DNA of 32,857 nucleotides from an uncultured Bacteroides sp. (GTDB lineage: Bacteria > Bacteroidota > Bacteroidia > Bacteroidales > Bacteroidaceae): positions 1 to 32,857 of the forward strand of contig URDR01000031.1 in assembly GCA_900546645.1 (NCBI GenBank), given 5' to 3'. This document shows positions 25,331 to 31,915 of the stretch, in pieces. The position numbers were made by a program, and so were the translations under genes. The notes below the pieces were generated by a model. The model saw nothing but the letters and a program-made list of their open reading frames with translations. It was not told the origin of the DNA and searched no databases. How positions within the stretch are numbered: the first letter of the stretch is position 1; each line of letters starts with the position of its first letter.

Positions 25331-26765
25331 TATATGGAAGAATGTAGACTGGTGGTTAGTCGGTCTGTATCTGGTACTGGTTATACTGGGTTGGTTTAGT
25401 GTATGCGGCGCGAGCTATGACTACGGAGAGCCCGATTTCTTTGACCTCTCCACCCGTGCCGGTAAGCAAATGATGTGGATCGGTTGCTCGTTGGGTTTAG
25501 GTTTCGTCTTGATGATGCTTGACTCCCGTCTGTATGACACGTATGCCTACCTCATATACGGTTTGATGCTGGTGGTGCTGCTCGGTACCATTTTTAATCC
25601 ACATGAAATCAAGGGCTCCCGTTCCTGGATTGTATTGGGACCAGTCAGTATCCAGCCCGCCGAGTTTGCCAAGTTTGCCACGGCATTAGCCTTAGGGAAG
25701 CTGATGGGCGAATACACCTACTCCATCAGCCGGGGGCGTGACATGATGCTTTCACTGGCTGTAATCTTATTACCCATGCTGCTTATTATCCTACAGCGAG
25801 AAACAGGTTCGGCCTTGGTTTATCTGTCCTTCTTTCTGGTACTCTACCGGGAAGGAATGACGGGTGCGGTCTTATTTTCCGGCATCTGTGCGGTCATCTT
25901 TTTTATTGTAGGTATTCGTTTCGGAGCCGATTTCATGATTGACGAGATGACCTCATGGGGCGAGTTTTCCGTAGCCTTGCTTATCGTCTTGCTCACGGCT
26001 TTGCTGGTGCGTCTGTATTGCCGTCAGGGCGGACGGCTTGTTTCTGCCTATATAGCCTCGATTGGAGGAGGCAGTATTGTAATTGGTGTATTGTTTTCTT
26101 GTAACGTGATACCGTTCGATGTGACCTACCTTCTCTTGGCTGTTTATGCTGCATTAGCAGTCTATTTGGGCGTGATGTATCTCCGGGAGCGTTTCGTCAA
26201 CTACCTTTATACGCTGATGTTTGTCATCGGTTCGGTTACCTTCTTCTTTTCCACCGATTATGTATTTAATCAAGTGCTTGAAAACCATCAGAAGACCCGT
26301 ATCGAAGTGCTGTTGGGGATGAAAGACGATCCGGCAGGTGCAGGATACAATGTAAACCAAAGTAAGATAGCCATCGGGTCGGGCGGATTGCTGGGCAAGG
26401 GCTTCTTGAACGGAACCCAGACAAAGCTGAAATACGTTCCGGAGCAAGACACCGACTTTATATTTTGCACCGTAGGCGAAGAGCAAGGCTTCTTCGGTTC
26501 TGCCTTTGTGCTGCTGCTTTTTGCCGTATTGATTCTTCGGCTCATTTATTTGGCAGAGCGGCAGAGCACCCGTTTCGGCAGAGTTTACGGCTATTCGGTG
26601 GCAAGTATTTTCTTTTTCCACCTCTTTATCAATATCGGCATGGTGCTCGGATTGACTCCGGTTATCGGTATTCCGTTGCCTTTCTTCAGTTACGGAGGTT
26701 CGTCGCTGTGGGGATTCACCATTCTGCTGTTCGTCTTTCTCCGGATTGATGCAGGAAGAGAATGA
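25311..26765 (+). CDS. rodA: Peptidoglycan glycosyltransferase RodA (SEDS family)
   Basis: A 484-aa SEDS-family membrane glycosyltransferase with about ten spans. Typical segments are GSRSWIVLGPVSIQPAEFAK, LLIILQRETGSALVYLSFF, NQSKIAIGSGGLLGKGFLNGTQTKLKYVPEQDTDFIFCTVGEEQGF and GLTPVIGIPLPFFSYGGSS. The start is the ATG at 25311 (MAYAKGSIWKN); the open frame reaches back to 25266, but that part lies inside mrdA. The central loop between the first and second halves is longer than usual (about residues 205-300, with extra hydrophobic spans). It polymerises lipid II for the PBP2 partner. Confidence 0.95.
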   Translation: MAYAKGSIWKNVDWWLVGLYLVLVILGWFSVCGASYDYGEPDFFDLSTRAGKQMMWIGCSLGLGFVLMMLDSRLYDTYAYLIYGLMLVVLLGTIFNPHEIKGSRSWIVLGPVSIQPAEFAKFATALALGKLMGEYTYSISRGRDMMLSLAVILLPMLLIILQRETGSALVYLSFFLVLYREGMTGAVLFSGICAVIFFIVGIRFGADFMIDEMTSWGEFSVALLIVLLTALLVRLYCRQGGRLVSAYIASIGGGSIVIGVLFSCNVIPFDVTYLLLAVYAALAVYLGVMYLRERFVNYLYTLMFVIGSVTFFFSTDYVFNQVLENHQKTRIEVLLGMKDDPAGAGYNVNQSKIAIGSGGLLGKGFLNGTQTKLKYVPEQDTDFIFCTVGEEQGFFGSAFVLLLFAVLILRLIYLAERQSTRFGRVYGYSVASIFFFHLFINIGMVLGLTPVIGIPLPFFSYGGSSLWGFTILLFVFLRIDAGRE

Positions 26766-26791
26766 TTGAGGGAAGGATAGGATGCGGTTCG

Positions 26792-26833
26792 GCAGTACTT
26801 TCGCTCAAAAGCCAGCTTTTAGCTTGGTACTGC
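26792..26833. repeat. GTAC-ended palindrome between rodA and the ABC-F gene
   Basis: GCAGTAC (26792-26798) is inverted at GTACTGC (26827-26833), with an inner AAAAGC/GCTTTT stem (26807-26820) off-centre by one base. The right arm covers the -33 element of the following promoter. Confidence 0.65.
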
Positions 26834-26854
26834 ACTCATCTTTCACTATCTTTG
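26824..26854 (+). promoter_or_regulatory. Promoter of the ABC-F gene
   Basis: TTGG at 26824-26827, a 19-bp spacer and TATCTTTG at 26847-26854 form a textbook Bacteroides promoter. The start codon is 60 bp beyond the -7 element, leaving a leader that contains tandem repeats. Confidence 0.82.
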
Positions 26855-26862
26855 TAAGCAAG

Positions 26863-26894
26863 TAATCAGCAAATAATCAGTAAATATCAGCAAA
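26863..26894 (+). repeat. 11-bp tandem repeat in the ABC-F leader
   Basis: TAATCAGCAAA (26863-26873), TAATCAGTAAA (26874-26884) and a 10-bp TATCAGCAAA (26885-26894) follow each other directly, just inside the predicted transcript. Confidence 0.75.
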
Positions 26895-26914
26895 TAAATA
26901 TAGAATAAATCAGT

Positions 26915-28558
26915 ATGGTATCAGTAGATGGATTAACCGTTGAGTTTGGCGGAACCACCTTGTTTAGTGACATAAGCTTTCAGATTAATGAAAAAGACCG
27001 CATTGCGTTGATGGGAAAGAACGGTGCGGGAAAATCTACCTTGTTGAAAATTCTGGCAGGAGTACGCCAGCCTACCCGTGGAAAGGTAACTGCACCGAAA
27101 GATTGCGTAGTGGCTTATTTGCCCCAGCACCTGATGACAGAAGATGGTCGTACCGTGTTCGAAGAGGCTTCACAGGCCTTTGCTCATTTGCGTGAAATGG
27201 AGCAGGAAATTGATAGGATGAATAACGAACTTGCCACGCGGACTGACTATGAAAGCGACTCGTATATGGAACTGATTGAAAAAGTAGCTGCCATGAGCGA
27301 GAAGTTTTATGCCATCGATATGACGCATTTTGAAGAGGATGTAGAGAAGGCTTTGCTGGGTTTGGGATTCATGCGCGAAGACTTCCATAAGCAGACCAGT
27401 GAGTTCAGTGGCGGATGGCGTATGCGTATCGAGCTGGCTAAACTGCTTTTGCAAAATCCCGATGTGCTGCTGCTTGATGAGCCGACCAACCACCTTGATA
27501 TCGAATCGATTCAGTGGCTGGAAGACTTCCTGATTTCCAGCGCAAAGGCTGTGGTGGTAATTAGTCATGACCGTAAATTTGTAGATAATATTACGACACG
27601 TACCATTGAAGTAACCATGGGACGTATCTATGATTATAAAGTGAATTATTCTCAGTATCTTGTATTGCGGAAAGAACGTCGTGAGCAGCAGATGAAGCAG
27701 TACGAAGAACAGCAGAAGATGATTCAGGAAACGAAAGACTTTATAGAACGCTTCAAAGGAACGTACAGCAAAACGCTTCAGGTACAGAGCCGGGTGAAGA
27801 TGCTGGAAAAGCTGGAGCTGATAGAAGTGGACGAAGAAGATACTTCCGCACTTCGTTTGAAGTTCCCTCCCTCACCGCGTAGCGGAAGCTACCCGGTAAC
27901 GATGGAAGGCGTAGGAAAATCTTACGGCGATCATGTGGTGTTCCGTAACGCATCGCTTACGATAGAACGCGGCGATAAAGTGGCTTTCGTGGGTAAAAAC
28001 GGAGAGGGTAAGTCTACGTTGGTGAAGTGTATCATGAATGAAATTGACCATGACGGTACGCTGACGTTGGGGCATAATGTGCAGATTGGTTATTTTGCCC
28101 AGAACCAAGCTTCACTCTTAGATGAAAACCTGACCGTGTTTCAAACCATCGACGATGTAGCGAAGGGAGAAATCCGCAATAAAATCCGAGACCTGCTCGG
28201 AGCCTTCATGTTTGGCAGTCCGGAGGCATCTATGAAGAAAGTAAAAGTGCTTTCAGGAGGTGAACGCACCCGTCTTGCCATGATTAAGTTACTGCTTGAG
28301 CCGGTTAACCTGCTGATTTTAGATGAGCCGACCAATCACCTTGACATGAAGACCAAGGATATTCTGAAACAGGCATTAGTGGACTTTGACGGCACGCTGA
28401 TTGTGGTTTCTCATGACCGTGATTTCCTTGACGGACTGGTAACTAAAGTTTATGAATTTGGCAATCAGCGCGTGAAAGAACATCTTTGCGGTATTTATGA
28501 ATTCCTGGAAACAAAGAAAATGGAAAGCCTTCAAGAATTAGAACGTTCTAAAAAATAA
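26915..28558 (+). CDS. ABC-F family ATPase
   Basis: A 547-aa soluble protein with two ABC domains and no membrane span. Domain 1 has Walker A GKNGAGKST (34-42), signature FSGGW (164-168) and Walker B ending in DEPTNHLD (Asp188-Glu189). Domain 2 has GKNGEGKST (from 360), LSGGE (446-450) and DEPTNHLD (Asp470-Glu471). Between them is the charged helical linker (about 245-325) that in ABC-F proteins reaches into the ribosome. It is therefore a translation factor of the Uup/EttA/YdiF type rather than a transporter; resistance to a ribosome-targeting drug cannot be judged from sequence. Only 6 bp separate it from the nitroreductase gene. Confidence 0.94.
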   Translation: MVSVDGLTVEFGGTTLFSDISFQINEKDRIALMGKNGAGKSTLLKILAGVRQPTRGKVTAPKDCVVAYLPQHLMTEDGRTVFEEASQAFAHLREMEQEIDRMNNELATRTDYESDSYMELIEKVAAMSEKFYAIDMTHFEEDVEKALLGLGFMREDFHKQTSEFSGGWRMRIELAKLLLQNPDVLLLDEPTNHLDIESIQWLEDFLISSAKAVVVISHDRKFVDNITTRTIEVTMGRIYDYKVNYSQYLVLRKERREQQMKQYEEQQKMIQETKDFIERFKGTYSKTLQVQSRVKMLEKLELIEVDEEDTSALRLKFPPSPRSGSYPVTMEGVGKSYGDHVVFRNASLTIERGDKVAFVGKNGEGKSTLVKCIMNEIDHDGTLTLGHNVQIGYFAQNQASLLDENLTVFQTIDDVAKGEIRNKIRDLLGAFMFGSPEASMKKVKVLSGGERTRLAMIKLLLEPVNLLILDEPTNHLDMKTKDILKQALVDFDGTLIVVSHDRDFLDGLVTKVYEFGNQRVKEHLCGIYEFLETKKMESLQELERSKK

Positions 28559-28564
28559 ACAGTT

Positions 28565-29068
28565 ATGAATTTTCTTGATTTAGTAAAAGCACGCTGTTCG
28601 GTGCGGAGTTATGAACCCCGTCCGGTTGAACAGGAGAAATTAGATTATATTCTGGAATGTGTACGTCTGGCTCCCTCGGCAGTAAATTTTCAGCCTTGGC
28701 GTTTTGCGGTAGTAACCGATCCGGAACGGTTGGCTGCATTAAAAACGGCTTATCCCCGTGAATGGATTCAGACAGCTCCCTGTATCATTGTAGCTTGCGG
28801 CAACCATGAAGAAGCTTGGCACCGTAAGCCGGATGGAAAAGACCATACCGATGTTGATGTATCTATTGCGGTAGAACATCTTTGTCTGGCTGCAGCCGAG
28901 CAGGGATTAGGTACCTGCTGGGTATGCAACTTTGATGTGCCTCGCTGTCGGGAGGTCATGCATCTGCCCGATTCACTGGAACCGATTGCCCTCATTCCGC
29001 TGGGTTACTCATCTGCAACTGAAATGCCGGAGAAAAAACGCAAGTCTTTGCAGGACATTTTACTTTAG
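28565..29068 (+). CDS. Nitroreductase-family flavoprotein
   Basis: A 167-aa FMN-dependent oxidoreductase. The N terminus ARCSVRSYEPRPVEQEKL contains the FMN-binding Arg/Ser pattern of the family, followed by APSAVNFQPWRFAVV and the C-terminal half AAAEQGLGTCWVCNFDVPRCREVM, with PIALIPLGY near the end. The short length is typical of the smaller nitroreductases. The natural substrate is unknown. It follows the ABC-F gene by 6 bp and is probably read from the same promoter; the perfect inverted repeat at 29163-29226 would end that transcript. Confidence 0.92.
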   Translation: MNFLDLVKARCSVRSYEPRPVEQEKLDYILECVRLAPSAVNFQPWRFAVVTDPERLAALKTAYPREWIQTAPCIIVACGNHEEAWHRKPDGKDHTDVDVSIAVEHLCLAAAEQGLGTCWVCNFDVPRCREVMHLPDSLEPIALIPLGYSSATEMPEKKRKSLQDILL

Positions 29069-29162
29069 TCAGACGGGAGAGCTGAAGTAGAAACCGATTT
29101 CCATCCTGCTCCCTTTCGGGATAAGGCATTGTGCCGGTTAGGCTTCTACGGTTTTCATTCTG

Positions 29163-29226
29163 AAAAACACCAAGGCGTTTCATCTGAAATGATTATTCGT
29201 TTCAAGTGAAACGCCTTGGTGTTTTT
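29163..29226. terminator. 20-bp perfect inverted repeat, probable bidirectional terminator
   Basis: 29163-29182 (AAAAACACCAAGGCGTTTCA) is exactly inverted at 29207-29226. The loop holds a further TGAAA/TTTCA pair (29185-29189 with 29200-29204). Five A precede and five T end the stem, as in a terminator usable in both directions. It is 94 bp after the nitroreductase stop. Confidence 0.8.
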
Positions 29227-29247
29227 ATTATGTAGATGACAAGGCAC

Positions 29248-29376
29248 GGCTTTTTCATTTAACATGCTTTCAGTACTTCCTTGGCAGTACTCCAGTACTT
29301 TGGCGGAAGTACTCCAGTACTCCGGTGAGAGTACTGCGGTACTTTGCCCGAAGTACTGGCTTTAAATGAAAGAGCC
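29248..29376. repeat. Outer inverted arms enclosing the GTAC array
   Basis: GGCTTTTTCATTTAA (29248-29262) is inverted at TTAAATGAAAGAGCC (29362-29376): 15 bp with one G-T wobble. Beyond them, GGCA (29243-29246) and TGCC (29381-29384) pair across small bulges. The arms frame the whole array at 29271-29358. Confidence 0.75.
29271..29358. repeat. 22-bp tandem array of paired AGTACT palindromes
   Basis: Four 22-bp units start at 29271, 29293, 29315 and 29337. GTAC occurs at 29273, 29287, 29295, 29309, 29317, 29331, 29339 and 29353, so spacing alternates 14, 8, 14, 8, 14, 8, 14. In units 2 and 4 the inner arms read ACTT/AAGT, in unit 3 ACTC/GAGT, a compensating change that preserves pairing; the 6-nt middles differ. 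Confidence 0.9.
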
Positions 29377-29433
29377 ATGATGCCAATGACGAATTGAACG
29401 CTCATAGAGAAAGACTTTCTCGAAAAAAAGTAG

Positions 29434-29441
29434 TATCTTTA
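29434..29441 (+). promoter_or_regulatory. Probable -7 element of the radical SAM gene
   Basis: TATCTTTA matches TAnnTTTG at all but the last base and lies 20 bp before the ATG. No good -33 element is seen. Confidence 0.45.
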
Positions 29442-29461
29442 CACCCCGAAAAATCAACTGT

Positions 29462-30421
29462 ATGAATAAACCGATACGCTATAATGATTTTGCCGGTTTC
29501 ATGGCTGAACAATTTCCGTTCAAGGTGCAGAAAATATCTGTCAATGCGGGGTTTACCTGCCCCAACCGTGACGGGACAAAAGGCTATGGAGGCTGTACGT
29601 ATTGCAATAACCAAACATTTAATCCGGCTTACTGCCGAACAGAAAAGTCGGTAGCTGCCCAGCTTGAAGAAGGGAAAGCCTTCTTTTCACGCAAATATCC
29701 TCAAATGAAATACCTTGCTTATTTCCAGGCCTATACCAATACGTACGGCGAACTGGAAACCCTGAAGCGCATGTACACTGAGGCTTTGCAGGTAGAAGAT
29801 GTGGTAGGACTGGTTATCGGTACCCGTCCGGACTGTATGCCCGACACCTTGCTCAACTGGCTGGAGGAACTGAACCGACAGACTTTTTTGCTGGTTGAAT
29901 ACGGAATAGAAAGCACAGACGACCGTACCTTGCAGCGTATCAACCGGGGACATACATTTGCCTGTACCGTCGATGCGGTTCACCGGACAGCAGCCCGCGG
30001 CATACGCACGGGCGGACATATCATTATCGGATTGCCGGGTGAAGAAGGAGAGGCTGTGTTCAGACAAGCCGAACAGCTGTCGGCTCTTCCGCTGACCACG
30101 CTGAAAATGCATCAGCTTCAGCTGATTCGCGGTACGCGCATGGCGCATGAATATGAGTTGCATCCCGAGCATTTTCATCTTTATTCGGCTGATGAATACA
30201 TTGATTTGGTAATAGATTACATGGAGCGTTTGCGTCCCGATTTAGTTTTGGAGCGTTTTATCTCGCAGTCGCCGAAAGAACTGCTGATTGCGCCCGACTG
30301 GGGACTGAAAAATCATGAGTTTACCGATCGCCTGAAAAAGCGCATGAATGAGCGTGACACGTGGCAAGGAAAGAACTATCATCCAGCTTCCGGCATGGAT
30401 TCAGGCAAGGGGGAACTCTAA
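29462..30421 (+). CDS. Radical SAM protein, YhcC family
   Basis: A 319-aa radical SAM protein of the YhcC/TIGR01212 type. The iron-sulfur motif is CPNRDGTKGYGGCTYC with Cys33, Cys45 and Cys48, the wide CX11CX2C spacing typical of this family. Other family segments are YLAYFQAYTNTYG, GLVIGTRPDCMPD, LLVEYGIESTDDRTLQRINRGH, GIRTGGHIIIGLPGE and TTLKMHQLQLIRGT. The reaction is not established to my knowledge. The flavodiiron gene begins 38 bp downstream without a visible promoter, so the two may be co-transcribed. Confidence 0.94.
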   Translation: MNKPIRYNDFAGFMAEQFPFKVQKISVNAGFTCPNRDGTKGYGGCTYCNNQTFNPAYCRTEKSVAAQLEEGKAFFSRKYPQMKYLAYFQAYTNTYGELETLKRMYTEALQVEDVVGLVIGTRPDCMPDTLLNWLEELNRQTFLLVEYGIESTDDRTLQRINRGHTFACTVDAVHRTAARGIRTGGHIIIGLPGEEGEAVFRQAEQLSALPLTTLKMHQLQLIRGTRMAHEYELHPEHFHLYSADEYIDLVIDYMERLRPDLVLERFISQSPKELLIAPDWGLKNHEFTDRLKKRMNERDTWQGKNYHPASGMDSGKGEL

Positions 30422-30459
30422 GAACGTATAAACTCAAAACTTACAAACTTAATTTAGAT

Positions 30460-31647
30460 ATGGAATTAAAAGGAAAAGTACATTATGTGGGTGTGAACGA
30501 CCGCACCAAAGCATTGTTCGAAAATCTTTGGCCATTGCCTTACGGGGTATCTTATAACTCGTATCTGATTGCCGATGAAAAGGTAGTTCTGGTAGATACA
30601 GTTGATGTGGCTTTCTTTGAAGTTTACTTGAAGAAAATCCGCAATGTCATCGGAGACCGTAAAATTGATTATCTGGTGATTAACCATATGGAGCCCGACC
30701 ATTCAGGTTCTATTTCTTTGATTAAGCAATATTATCCGGATGTGGTATTGGTAGGTAACAAGAAAACCTTTGATATGGTAGACGGATATTACGGAACAGG
30801 CGGCGAACGCTTGGTGGTAAACGACGGCGATTCTTTGAATATCGGTCATCATAACTTGAATTTCTACCTGATTCCGATGGTTCACTGGCCCGAAACGATG
30901 GTAACTTTTGATTCTACAGAAGGAGTACTTTTCTCAGGTGATGCATTCGGATGTTTCGGTGCACTGAACGGCGGCTGCGTAGATAAGTACATCAATACAG
31001 ATATTTACTGGAATGAAATGCGCCGTTATTACTCAAACATTGTAGGTAAGTTTGGAAATCCGGTTCAAAAGGCTTTGAAGAAATGTGGCGGATTGCCTAT
31101 CAAGATGATCTGCTCAACTCACGGTCCGGTGTGGGAAGAAAAGATTCCTCAGGTAGTTGAGATGTATGACAAGCTGAGCCGCTATGAAGGTGAAGAAGGA
31201 GTGGTAGTGGTTTATGGAACCATGTATGGCAACACAGAAGAAATGGCAGAAGTCATTGCAGAAGAATTAAGTTTGCAGGGAATCAAGAATGTGGTGATGC
31301 ATAATGCTTCACATACGCATCATTCTTATATATTGGCAGACATCTTCAAGTATAAAGGTCTGATTGTAGGAAGTACCACCTATAACATGAATCTTTATCC
31401 GGAAGTACAGTCATTGCTTGACAAGGTAGCAGCACGCGAAATGAAAAACCGCATTATGGGATATTTCGGTTCGTTTACTTGGGCAAGTGCAGCCGTGAAA
31501 AAGTTAGGCGAATATACCGAAAAACTTAAATTTGAAGTGGTGGAAGCTCCGGTGGAAATGAAGCAGAGCATGAGTGCAGACTGTGGTTCACAAGCCCGTA
31601 TGCTGGCTAAGGCCATGGCCGACCGCTTGAAAGCCGACCGCAACTAA
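30460..31647 (+). CDS. Flavodiiron protein (class A, FprA-like)
   Basis: A 395-aa protein that reduces oxygen or nitric oxide. The N-terminal metallo-beta-lactamase domain (1-245) carries the diiron ligands HMEPDH (His76, Glu78, Asp80), His142 in MVHWPE, Asp161 in SGDAFGCFGA and His221 in CSTHGPVW. The flavodoxin domain begins at about residue 248 (VVVYGTMYGNTEEMAEVIAEEL) with the FMN loops STTYNMNLYPE and GSFTWASAAV. It has no rubredoxin extension, hence class A. The frame is open back to 30361 inside the previous gene, but the ATG at 30460 starts the family sequence (MELKGKVHYVGVND). It fits oxygen protection in an obligate anaerobe. Confidence 0.96.
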   Translation: MELKGKVHYVGVNDRTKALFENLWPLPYGVSYNSYLIADEKVVLVDTVDVAFFEVYLKKIRNVIGDRKIDYLVINHMEPDHSGSISLIKQYYPDVVLVGNKKTFDMVDGYYGTGGERLVVNDGDSLNIGHHNLNFYLIPMVHWPETMVTFDSTEGVLFSGDAFGCFGALNGGCVDKYINTDIYWNEMRRYYSNIVGKFGNPVQKALKKCGGLPIKMICSTHGPVWEEKIPQVVEMYDKLSRYEGEEGVVVVYGTMYGNTEEMAEVIAEELSLQGIKNVVMHNASHTHHSYILADIFKYKGLIVGSTTYNMNLYPEVQSLLDKVAAREMKNRIMGYFGSFTWASAAVKKLGEYTEKLKFEVVEAPVEMKQSMSADCGSQARMLAKAMADRLKADRN

Positions 31648-31731
31648 GCTCCTTGGATTATGGAAACTTTTCAGACTTGCATTGTTGTTTTATAAGAGTC
31701 GGAAGGTTCATGACGGTGTGTCAAAACTTAT

Positions 31732-31773
31732 TTTTAAGATGAACTGATCGTTTGAAATTAGAGCATCTTAAAA
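31732..31773. repeat. 10-bp perfect inverted repeat downstream of the flavodiiron gene
   Basis: TTTTAAGATG (31732-31741) is inverted at CATCTTAAAA (31764-31773). Just before it the sequence GGTGTGTCAAAACTT resembles the outer ends of some insertion sequences. No transposase is present. Confidence 0.5.
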
Positions 31774-31781
31774 GACTAAAT

Positions 31782-31828
31782 AAAGGGTCATATCCAGCTC
31801 TGTATAGAGTTATGGGTATGACCCTTTT
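31782..31828. terminator. Terminator between convergent genes
   Basis: AAAGGGTCATATCC (31782-31795) pairs with GGGTATGACCCTTT (31814-31827; one wobble), and an inner CTCT-GTAT-AGAG stem closes the tip. A-rich and T-rich flanks allow use in both directions, by the flavodiiron transcript and by the minus-strand gene ending at 31916. Confidence 0.85.
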
Positions 31829-31915
31829 AATATGATGGTTATAGTCTGTAATTTTTGGAAGTAGTAAAGAACAAGTCCGTATCTCTCATTTTGTCATTCT
31901 TACATTCATTTCTCT

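Larger units (their letters stand above)
29069..29461. other. 393-bp intergenic region built largely of palindromic modules
   Basis: 29069-29150 shows only a short CCC-TTTC-GGG hairpin. From 29153 to 29380 nearly all of the sequence belongs to palindromic modules, many on a 22-bp pitch: TTTCA/TGAAA units, a 20-bp perfect inverted repeat, a GGCTTTTTC/GAAAGAGCC arm pair and eight GTAC words. 29381-29461 is the upstream region of the radical SAM gene, with a probable -7 element. No gene is credible here. Confidence 0.75.

Noticed and set aside
29271..29358. CRISPR array
   Set aside because: The period is 22 bp with palindromic arms and only 6-nt variable centres; there are no spacer-length unique sequences and no cas genes nearby.
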